DNA from: an uncultured Acidobacteriota bacterium
Lineage (GTDB): Bacteria > Acidobacteriota > Vicinamibacteria > Fen-336
Assembly: GCA_902826455.1 (NCBI GenBank)
Contig: CADEEV010000011.1
Span: 1 to 64,000 of the forward strand
Direction: 5' to 3'
Length of the DNA: 64,000 nt
Below, piece after piece: positions 24,861 through 32,217 of the stretch. The notes under the pieces were generated by a model. The model made no database searches and was not told the DNA's origin. It saw only the letters and a program-made list of their open reading frames with translations. Position numbers and translations under genes: made by a program. Positions within the stretch are counted from its first letter, which is position 1, and each line of letters opens with the position of its first letter.

Positions 24861-26551
24861 CGCGAGGCGCTCGCGAACTGGGCCTCGATCGTGGTCAGCA
24901 CGGCCGCCCGCCGACGATGGGCTCCCATCAGGTCCGGGCGGTCCAGGGCCTCGGCGCACACCGCGGCGGCCGCGTGCAGCTTCGCGAACGAGCCGGCCGC
25001 GCCCGCGGACGTCAGGCTGAGGCGAGCCGCGCCCGCGCGCGGGTCGGCGGCCGCGAGGTCGGCGGGCTCGAGCCGCAGCTCCGCTTCGAGGAGCTCGAGC
25101 GCGCCCTCGGCATCGCCGGCGCCCGCCCGGTCGCGTGCGCGGTAGAGCGTGATGTCGTTGGGCACGCCGTAGTCCGCCACGCGGATCGTCTGGGTTCCCG
25201 CCGGCAGCGGCCGGAGCAGGAGCAGCGCGGCGGCGCCTACGAGAGCCGCCTGCGTCGCGGCCGTGCGGAAGCGCCGAGCACGCAGGTTCCGCAACAGCGT
25301 CACCAGGCCGAGGGCCGCGAAAGGAATGAGCGCCACGGCGGTCGGCAGGCGCAGGCGGGAGATGCTGTAGAAGAGCACGAGCGTCGCGACCCCGGCCGCG
25401 ACGTGCAGGGCGAGCAGCACGCGCTCGCCGGGGCCGCGCAGCGCCACGAGCAGACCCAGGAGCGCCAGGGGCGCCACGAAAGAGAACGGCACGCGCAGCG
25501 CGTCGAGGTGCGGCGCGAGGCGCTCGTACACGTAGTAGCTGGTGTTGTTCGGGATCTCGTACCAATGCCAGAAGACGGCGAGCTTGCGCATCAGCAGGCC
25601 GATCCAGCCGGCGAACGAGTCGTGGGTGCGGATCGTCGCGAGCACGGTGGGAGCGAGCCGGCCCTGGGTGCGTCCCAGGATCTCCCCGGCGTGGCGCGTG
25701 ACCGTGTCGCCGACCGCCGGCACGTAGTCCTCGGCGTTGTGGTTCAGGAACGTCCAGGCGCCGGTCGCGCTCAGCACGAACGGAGGCGCGCCCACCGCGA
25801 CGTTCCTCACGAAGACGGGCGACAGCGTCGCGAGCACGGCGACGGCGAACGCCGTCAGTGGGCCGCGCCAGGGTTCGCGGCGCCGGTTCAAGAGCACCCC
25901 GCACGCGACCCCGGCCGGTGCCACGAACAGGAGCGCGCTCGACTGCGCGAGGATCGACAGGCCGCAGGCGACCCCCGCGGCGGCCCAGCGGCTGCGAGCG
26001 GCGCCCGTGTCGAGGGCCCGCAACGACGTGAGCACCGCGAGGAGGCCCGTGGCCGTGATCAATACGGGCTTCAAGAGGAACAGCTCGTAGAAGGCGAGCG
26101 GACCGTAGAGCGCCGCCAGCAGGGCCGTGAGGCCCGCGACGCCGGGATCGAAGAGGCGCAGGGCGAGCGCGTGGAGCAGCGCGACGCACGCGAGGCCCAG
26201 GAGCCCCTGCAGCACGAACACGGTCGTGCGCGAGCCGCCTGCGGCGTACACGGCGCCCACCAGGTACGCGTAGAGGGGATCCTGGTAGAACGTCCGTTCG
26301 CCCAGCCAGCCGTCCCAGGCGGCTTCCGGGCCGGCGGCGGCGTGTCCCGTGTGGTACGGACGCATGCGCGGGCTCGTGAGCACGTCGGTCGTCGCGACGT
26401 CTCGCGCCCAGCGCTCGTAGAAGCTCATGTCGGACTCGGTCCAGGTGTGGAAGTACGGCAAGGGACCGTTCCGGACCTGCAGGAAGTTCCCGACCCGGAT
26501 CAGCGCCCCCAGCGCCAGGGCGACGACGAGCATGCGCCGGGAGCCGTTCAC
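24857..26551 (-). CDS. Multi-pass membrane glycosyltransferase-like protein (PMT/ArnT type)
   Basis: A 564-residue protein. The first periplasmic loop contains YFHTWTESDMSFYERWARDV, an acidic loop of the kind that carries the catalytic Asp/Glu in GT-C enzymes, followed by QDPLYAYLVGAVY. About ten membrane segments follow (VFVLQGLLGLACVALLHALA and others). The C-terminal 130 residues are soluble and helical, with a TPR-like piece (YRARDRAGAGDAEGALELLE). The start is a GTG at 26551 only 6 bases after a TAGAAT -10, so the transcript may be leaderless. The last bases overlap the ATG of the next membrane protein. It probably transfers a polyprenyl-linked sugar to an exported acceptor (inference). 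Confidence 0.82.
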   Translation of the reverse strand: MNGSRRMLVVALALGALIRVGNFLQVRNGPLPYFHTWTESDMSFYERWARDVATTDVLTSPRMRPYHTGHAAAGPEAAWDGWLGERTFYQDPLYAYLVGAVYAAGGSRTTVFVLQGLLGLACVALLHALALRLFDPGVAGLTALLAALYGPLAFYELFLLKPVLITATGLLAVLTSLRALDTGAARSRWAAAGVACGLSILAQSSALLFVAPAGVACGVLLNRRREPWRGPLTAFAVAVLATLSPVFVRNVAVGAPPFVLSATGAWTFLNHNAEDYVPAVGDTVTRHAGEILGRTQGRLAPTVLATIRTHDSFAGWIGLLMRKLAVFWHWYEIPNNTSYYVYERLAPHLDALRVPFSFVAPLALLGLLVALRGPGERVLLALHVAAGVATLVLFYSISRLRLPTAVALIPFAALGLVTLLRNLRARRFRTAATQAALVGAAALLLLRPLPAGTQTIRVADYGVPNDITLYRARDRAGAGDAEGALELLEAELRLEPADLAAADPRAGAARLSLTSAGAAGSFAKLHAAAAVCAEALDRPDLMGAHRRRAAVLTTIEAQFASASR

Positions 26552-26557
26552 CGGCGC

Positions 26558-26563
26558 ATTCTA
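26558..26563 (-). promoter_or_regulatory. -10 element 6 bases before a GTG start
   Basis: TAGAAT on the minus strand, with the GTG at 26551 six bases later. Transcription would begin at or next to the start codon. No clear -35. Confidence 0.5.
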
Positions 26564-26582
26564 GGTCGGCTCGCGAGACTCC

Positions 26583-28838
26583 CTAGGGCAGGATCGTGAA
26601 GACGCTGTCGCTGACGTCGGCGCCGTCCGGATCGGCCGGGTTCGCGCGCACGCAGATCCGGTTCTGCGACCCGGCGCCGGCCACGGTCCACGCGTAGTTG
26701 CCGCCCGTGGCGGTGCTCGTCACGTTGCCCTGGATGAGCAGGTCGTCGCAGTCGCCGTCGCCGTCGACGTCCAGGCTGATGTCGACGTTCCTCGGCACGC
26801 CGTAGTTGTGCGTCCAGCGGATCACCTGGCTCGAGCCGTTCTTCCACTTCACGGCCGTGTTCGGCGCCGTGACCCTCACGCGGCTCGAGATCTCGAAGAA
26901 CGCGTTGTTGGTGTCCTGAGCGGCGGGAGCGTCGACGGAGCTCACGCGGATGCGCGCGGTCGGGCCGTTCGTCACGCCCGAGGCGAGCCACGTACACCCG
27001 CTGTTGGCCTTCTCGTTCGTGAAGGCGCAGCCGCCGCCCGGGATCGTCTCCCAGGCGCCGCCGGGATAGTCGCGGTTGATCTCGACCAGCACCGGCCGCC
27101 CCTTGCCCAGGTTGTGGATGAAGCGCAGCTGGTGGGTCTTGCCGGCGGCCCAGGCGACGCCGTCCGTGTCGGGGACGGTCATCGTCACGAAGGCGTTCGC
27201 GAGCGTCGCGTCGGCGTCCGACACGTCCTCGGCGGCGGCACCGCCGTTGCTCGTGGCCACGACCTTGACGCGCGCGTGAGTCGTGGCCGGCCCCGTGACG
27301 GTCCAGGTGCATGCGTAGGGCGAGGCGCCGGAGGCCAGACTCGCGCACACGGGGGACGGATCGTAGGTGGCACCGCCGTCGCGGGAGACGAACACCTCGA
27401 AGGACGCGAGGCCGTCGGCGTCGGTGGCCGTCCAGGTGAGCTCAGTGGGGATCCCGATGGGCAACTGCACCCCCGCGGCGTTGGGGAAGGTGACCTTGAC
27501 GAGCGGCGGCGTCGCGTCGCCGATGCGGCGCGCCAGGACCGTGGGCGTGGCGTTCGCGTCGGCTCCCGTCCACGCGGTCACGAACGCGCCCAGGGGCAGG
27601 TTCGTGGTGACCGGGAAGACGCCGACTCCCGACTGATCGATGGGGAAGGACGAGCCGTTCGGCGAGCCGTTCGCGAAGAGGTGACGACCCGTCACGCCGG
27701 CGCCGCTCTCGAAGACGCCGCGCGGCCAGGTGACGACGGAGGCCCCCGTGTCGGACACCGAGACCCAGGGCTTGGAGAGGAGGCCGTAGGCGAGCAGCAG
27801 GTTCTGGTCGCTGGTCGGGATGTTGAGCACCGGCGTCATGTGGACGCTGTCGGCCCCCGGCGCCGAGTTGGGCGCGGGCGACGTCGCGAAGCGCTGGGCC
27901 CTCACGTCGAGGTCCCAGGACGACGCCGTGATCTCGTTGAACTGGTTCCACACGGCGACGAAGGAGCCGTCGCCCCGGCTGCTCACGATGGGGTTCACCG
28001 GGAAGGCGGTCGGCCCGCTCGTGAGGTAGCTGCCGACGATGAAGGCCTGGCCGGTCGCGGCGGTCTGGCTGTCCCAGCCCGCGACGGCCGCGATGCTTCC
28101 CGCGTTCGCGTTCCACACCACGACGAAGTGATCGTTGCCGACGGCGGCCACCGAGGGCTGTGCCTCGTCGATGACGCCCGGCGTCGTGAACGCGCTCACC
28201 TGGAACTGCGGTCCCTGGGCGACGCCGGCGGCGTTGAAGCGCCGCGCCTGGACCTCCGCGCAGGGCACGTTCGGGCAGGGCTGCGGGTTCGCGATGGAGT
28301 CCCACGCGACCATGAAGTCGCCGTCCGGGTCGGCGGCCACGGTCGGGCCGGGGAACGGCGTGTCCACGAACAGGAAGGCGCCGGGGTTCGGGCCGAGCAC
28401 CGGGAAGAAGACGGTCGGCGTCACCGTGGTGTAGCTGTTGACCTGGAACTCGGCCGCGGCCGGCGTGCCGTCCGCCGCGTAGCGCCGCGCCTCGACGCGG
28501 GCCCGCTGGGCGTCGAACCAGGCCACCACGAAGCGCCCGTCGTCCGCCATGGCGACGCTGGCCGAGGTCTGGGAGCCGGTCGTGTAGGTGTTGACCCGGA
28601 ACTCGGGGCCGAGAGGCGCGCCCTGGGCGTCGTAGCGCCGGCCGAACACGCCGTAGCTGGACTCGTCGGCGCGCTTGCCCTGCCACACGATCACGAAGTT
28701 GCCGCTCGCATCCGAGTCGACCGACGGGAGCAAGGCGGCTCCCGAGGTGAACCCGTTCACGACGAAGGCGTCGTCGGCGGCGGCGGCGGGAGCGAGGAGG
28801 CAGAGCAGCAGAAGGGAACGGCGGACGCTGATACCCAT
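26583..28838 (-). CDS. Large secreted protein with propeller-like repeats and paired C-terminal Ig-like module
   Basis: A 751-residue exported protein. A signal peptide (MGISVRRSLLLLCLLAPAAA) is followed by about 400 residues of repeats reading like FVIVWQGKRADE, GRFVVAWFDAQRARVEARRY and NDHFVVVWNANAG, probably a beta-propeller or solenoid. After a middle domain (VSRDGGATYDPSP) comes a C-terminal module (about 550-751) of two related Ig-like repeats. Each has a W-x2-G segment and HN: first FIHNLGKGRPVLVEINRDYP, then RWTHNYGVP, ending PADPDGADVSDSVFTILP. The same module ends the subtilase-like protein about 18 kb away. I chose the ATG at 28838 for the signal peptide and a GGAG 9 bases upstream. 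Function unknown; the shared tail may be an anchoring or sorting domain. Confidence 0.8.
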   Translation of the reverse strand: MGISVRRSLLLLCLLAPAAAADDAFVVNGFTSGAALLPSVDSDASGNFVIVWQGKRADESSYGVFGRRYDAQGAPLGPEFRVNTYTTGSQTSASVAMADDGRFVVAWFDAQRARVEARRYAADGTPAAAEFQVNSYTTVTPTVFFPVLGPNPGAFLFVDTPFPGPTVAADPDGDFMVAWDSIANPQPCPNVPCAEVQARRFNAAGVAQGPQFQVSAFTTPGVIDEAQPSVAAVGNDHFVVVWNANAGSIAAVAGWDSQTAATGQAFIVGSYLTSGPTAFPVNPIVSSRGDGSFVAVWNQFNEITASSWDLDVRAQRFATSPAPNSAPGADSVHMTPVLNIPTSDQNLLLAYGLLSKPWVSVSDTGASVVTWPRGVFESGAGVTGRHLFANGSPNGSSFPIDQSGVGVFPVTTNLPLGAFVTAWTGADANATPTVLARRIGDATPPLVKVTFPNAAGVQLPIGIPTELTWTATDADGLASFEVFVSRDGGATYDPSPVCASLASGASPYACTWTVTGPATTHARVKVVATSNGGAAAEDVSDADATLANAFVTMTVPDTDGVAWAAGKTHQLRFIHNLGKGRPVLVEINRDYPGGAWETIPGGGCAFTNEKANSGCTWLASGVTNGPTARIRVSSVDAPAAQDTNNAFFEISSRVRVTAPNTAVKWKNGSSQVIRWTHNYGVPRNVDISLDVDGDGDCDDLLIQGNVTSTATGGNYAWTVAGAGSQNRICVRANPADPDGADVSDSVFTILP

Positions 28839-28910
28839 GACGGATCTCCGAGGCCTCTTCCGGCGTGGGGGCACCGGACGGCAATTGTGGCGGGTGCAGG
28901 ATAGCCGATT

Positions 28911-31625
28911 TCAGCCCGTGTTGCGCAAGCCGGCCGCGATCCCGTTGACGCTCAGCAGCACGGCGGCCCGCAGCTCCGCGGCGGCCGGCCCCTCCGGCGC
29001 CGCCTGGAGCCGCCCCAGCAGGGCCGCCTGCACCTCGTTCATCGGGTCGATGTAGGGATTGCGCACGCGGATCGAGCGCTGCAGCCACGGCTCGTTGTCG
29101 AGCAGCTCGTTCTGGCCCGTCGCCCGCAGGATCGCCCGCTCGGTGCGCCGGTACTCGTCGCGAAGGGCGGGGAAGACGGCGTCGCGCACAGGCGCCTCGG
29201 CGAGCCGCGAGTAGAGCGCGGCGATCGTCAGGTCCGCCTTGCGCAGGGACATCTGCGCGTTGTCGAGGGTGGAGGCGAAGAACGGCCACTCGCGATAGAG
29301 CGCCTGCAGATGGCGCCAGCGGGACTCGTCGACGCCGGCCCACGTCGCGAGGGCGCTGCCGAGGCCCAGCCAGCCGGGCAGCGTGACGCGGCTCTGGGTC
29401 CAGGCGAAGACCCACGGGATCGCCCGCAGGTCCTCGATGCCCTCGCCCGCGCGCCGGCGCGCCGGACGGCTGCCCAGGTTCAGGTGGCCGATCGCGCCGA
29501 TCGGCGTCGCCTGCTGGAAGTAGCGCAGGCAGGTCGGATCGTGGACGAGCAGCCGGTAGGCCGCGAGGGCGAGGCCCGAGAGCTCCTGCAGCAGCGCGTC
29601 GCGCGAGGCCGCGACGCTCGCCGGCTCGGCGACCGGCGGTCGCAGGGTCAGGATCACCGCGTGGGCGATCTGCTCCATGTGACGCCGGGCCAGCTCGCGG
29701 TTCGAGTAGCGGTCCGTGATCGTCTCGCCTTGCTCGGTGAGCTTGAAGCGGCCGCGCACCGACTCGGGGGGCTGCGACAGGATCGCGCGGCCGGCGGGGC
29801 CGCCGCCGCGGCCGACCGAGCCGCCGCGGCCGTGGAACAGCGTGAGCTTCACGCCCTGGGCGTCGCACAGCCGCGCCAGGGCGCGCTGTGCCAGGTGCAG
29901 CTCCCAGTTCGCGGTGAGATAGCCGCCGTCCTTGTTGGAGTCGCTGTAGCCGATCATGATCGGCTGCGCCCGGCCCCGCGCGGCGAGGTGGCCGGCGTAG
30001 GCCGGGTTCGCGAAGAGCCGCGCCATGATCCCCGGGGCGGCGCGCAGGTCGTCGATCGTCTCGAACAGCGGCACCAGGTCGAGGGCATCGGCGACGTTCG
30101 CGTCGCGGGCGAGCCGCAGCACCTCGAGGATGTCGCTCGGCCCGCGCGTCATGCTGACGACGTAGCTGTCGACGGCGCGAGGCCCGAGGCGCCCATGGGC
30201 CCGCTCGATGACCCGGAACACCTCGAGGGTCTCGGCTGTGGCCTCGCTCAGTCCGCTCGTGGCTGCCGGCCAGACGCCGCTCTCCTCCAGCGCCTTCGTG
30301 AGGCACGCTTCCTTCTGCGGCTCGCTCGAGCCCCCGTAGCCCGCGTGCCCCGCGCGCGCGAGGATCTCCTCGACCGCCGCGCCGTGGCGCTCGGAGTGTT
30401 GCCGGACGTCGAGGGTCGCGACGTGGAACCCGAAGATCTCGACCTGGCTCACGATGCGCGCGAGCCGCCCGTCGGCGAGCCGCTCGCCCCGGTGGAGGCG
30501 CAGGCTCTCCTGGATGAGGCGCAGGTCCGCGAGGAAGCCGTCGGCCGACGCGTAGGCCCCGGGCGTGCCCTCGAGGGCCGCACGCAGCTTGCGGTAGACG
30601 AGGGCGAGCTTCTGACGATACGGCTGCTGCGGATAGCGTTCGACGGCGCGGGCGGCCTCGTCGGGGAAGAGCCGCGTGTCGGCGTCGAGGCTCGCGGCGA
30701 AGGCCGGGCTCGTGCCGAGCTCGGCCGCCATGCTGAGGTGGCCGCGGAAGCGGTCGAGGCTGCGCATGTGCAGGCGCAGCGCCGTGGCCCGGTGCTCGGT
30801 CAGCGTCTCCTCGGTCACCAACGGGGTCACGAACGGGTTGCCGTCCCGATCGCCGCCGATCCAGCTGCCGAAGCGCAGGAACGGCGGGACGGCGAAGCGC
30901 TCGCCCGGGTACTCGCGCTCGAGGGCCTCGGCCAGGCCCGCGCGCACCTCGGGCACCAGGTCGTAGAGCGTGCTCTCGAAGTGGTAGAGGCCGTTGCGCA
31001 CTTCCTCCAGGACCGTGGGCCGCTGGGTCCGGGTCTCGTCGGTCTGCCAGAGCGCCACGATCTCCTCGCGGAGCCCGTCCAGGGTCGCGCGCTCCTCGGC
31101 CGGCGTGAGGCGCCGGAAGTCGAGGCTCTCCATGAGCTCGGTCACGCGGCCGAGCTTCGCGAGCACGGTGCGACGCTTCGCCTCGGTCGGATGGGCGGTG
31201 AACACGGGCATCACGCTCAGGTCCGCCAGCCGTTCGCGGACCTGGGCGGCCGTGAGCCCGCTCTCGCGCAGGCGGCGCGCCGCCTCGGCCACGGTCTCGC
31301 CCATGGGCTCGCCGCCGGCGGCGGCCTTGCGCGCGCGCTCCCGCAGGATGCGGGCCCGCTCGTGCTCCTCGGCCAGGTTCACGAGCTGGAAGTAGGCCGC
31401 GAACGCCTTGACGACGACGTAGGCGTGGGGCAGCGGCAGGTTCGCGATGCGGGCCTGGAGGCGCTCGCCGGCGCTGGCGTCTCCGGCGCGGTGCGCCTTC
31501 GCGAGCGCCCGGACCTCCTCCACCAACTCGAAGAGCTCCCGACCCTCCTGCTCGATCAGGGTCTCGCCGAGCAGGTCTCCGAGGAGGTGGATGCGCTCGC
31601 TGAAGCCGTCCCGGCTCTCGGCCAC
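28911..31625 (-). CDS. ppc: Phosphoenolpyruvate carboxylase
   Basis: A 904-residue enzyme that carboxylates PEP to oxaloacetate, replenishing the TCA cycle. The catalytic His is in VFTAHPTEA (His about 145), and FHGRGGSVGRGGGP is the glycine-rich catalytic loop. GSWIGGDRDGNPFV and GYSDSNKDGGYL are conserved active-site segments, and the chain ends in the invariant RNTG. The length is normal for bacterial PEPC. It begins 7 bases after the folE stop, so it is co-transcribed with folE and perhaps with the secreted protease gene before it, although these functions are unrelated. No anomaly seen. Confidence 0.96.
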   Translation of the reverse strand: MAESRDGFSERIHLLGDLLGETLIEQEGRELFELVEEVRALAKAHRAGDASAGERLQARIANLPLPHAYVVVKAFAAYFQLVNLAEEHERARILRERARKAAAGGEPMGETVAEAARRLRESGLTAAQVRERLADLSVMPVFTAHPTEAKRRTVLAKLGRVTELMESLDFRRLTPAEERATLDGLREEIVALWQTDETRTQRPTVLEEVRNGLYHFESTLYDLVPEVRAGLAEALEREYPGERFAVPPFLRFGSWIGGDRDGNPFVTPLVTEETLTEHRATALRLHMRSLDRFRGHLSMAAELGTSPAFAASLDADTRLFPDEAARAVERYPQQPYRQKLALVYRKLRAALEGTPGAYASADGFLADLRLIQESLRLHRGERLADGRLARIVSQVEIFGFHVATLDVRQHSERHGAAVEEILARAGHAGYGGSSEPQKEACLTKALEESGVWPAATSGLSEATAETLEVFRVIERAHGRLGPRAVDSYVVSMTRGPSDILEVLRLARDANVADALDLVPLFETIDDLRAAPGIMARLFANPAYAGHLAARGRAQPIMIGYSDSNKDGGYLTANWELHLAQRALARLCDAQGVKLTLFHGRGGSVGRGGGPAGRAILSQPPESVRGRFKLTEQGETITDRYSNRELARRHMEQIAHAVILTLRPPVAEPASVAASRDALLQELSGLALAAYRLLVHDPTCLRYFQQATPIGAIGHLNLGSRPARRRAGEGIEDLRAIPWVFAWTQSRVTLPGWLGLGSALATWAGVDESRWRHLQALYREWPFFASTLDNAQMSLRKADLTIAALYSRLAEAPVRDAVFPALRDEYRRTERAILRATGQNELLDNEPWLQRSIRVRNPYIDPMNEVQAALLGRLQAAPEGPAAAELRAAVLLSVNGIAAGLRNTG

Positions 31626-31632
31626 TTTCGGC

Positions 31633-32208
31633 TCAGCCGATGCTGTTGGTTCGCTTCTTGATGAGGCTCAGGAACTCGTCGCGCGTCTGCTGCTGGTCGC
31701 GGAACGCCCCGCGCATGCTGGAGGTCACGGCCACGGAGTTCTGCTTCTCGACGCCGCGCATCAGCATGCAGTAGTGCATGGCCTCGATCACGACGCCGAC
31801 ACCCTTGGGCTTGATGGCCTCGGTGATCGCCTCGGCGATCTGGACCGTCAGGCGCTCCTGGACCTGGAGCCGCCGCGCGAACATGTCGACGAGGCGCGGC
31901 ACCTTCGACAGGCCCAGCACCTTGCCGTTCGGGATGTAGGCCACGTGGGCGCGCCCGTGGAAGGGCAGCAGGTGGTGCTCGCAGAGCGAGTACACGTCGA
32001 TGTCCTTGATGATCACCATCTCGTCGTACTCGACGGTGAAGAGCGCGTTGTTCAGCAGCGTGTTCACGTCCTGCTGGTAGCCCTGGGTCAGGAACTTCAG
32101 GGCCTTCGCGACGCGCTCGGGCGTGCGCTGCAGCCCCTCGCGGTCGGGGTCTTCGCCGATGCCCGCGAGGATCTCGCGGACGCTGTCGCGGACGGGGTCG
32201 GAACTCAT
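31633..32208 (-). CDS. folE: GTP cyclohydrolase I
   Basis: A 191-residue enzyme that converts GTP to 7,8-dihydroneopterin triphosphate for folate (or other pterin) synthesis. The zinc ligands are visible: Cys76 and a His in [13 protein letters not shown], and Cys147 in MHYCMLMRG. The stretch [19 protein letters not shown] is the typical helical signature, and the Ser/Thr-rich C-terminus [20 protein letters not shown] is standard for FolE type IA. It starts 9 bases after the stop of the Calx-beta protease gene and ends 7 bases before ppc, so transcription is probably shared. Confidence 0.96.
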   Translation of the reverse strand: MSSDPVRDSVREILAGIGEDPDREGLQRTPERVAKALKFLTQGYQQDVNTLLNNALFTVEYDEMVIIKDIDVYSLCEHHLLPFHGRAHVAYIPNGKVLGLSKVPRLVDMFARRLQVQERLTVQIAEAITEAIKPKGVGVVIEAMHYCMLMRGVEKQNSVAVTSSMRGAFRDQQQTRDEFLSLIKKRTNSIG

Positions 32209-32217
32209 CTCGCCAGT

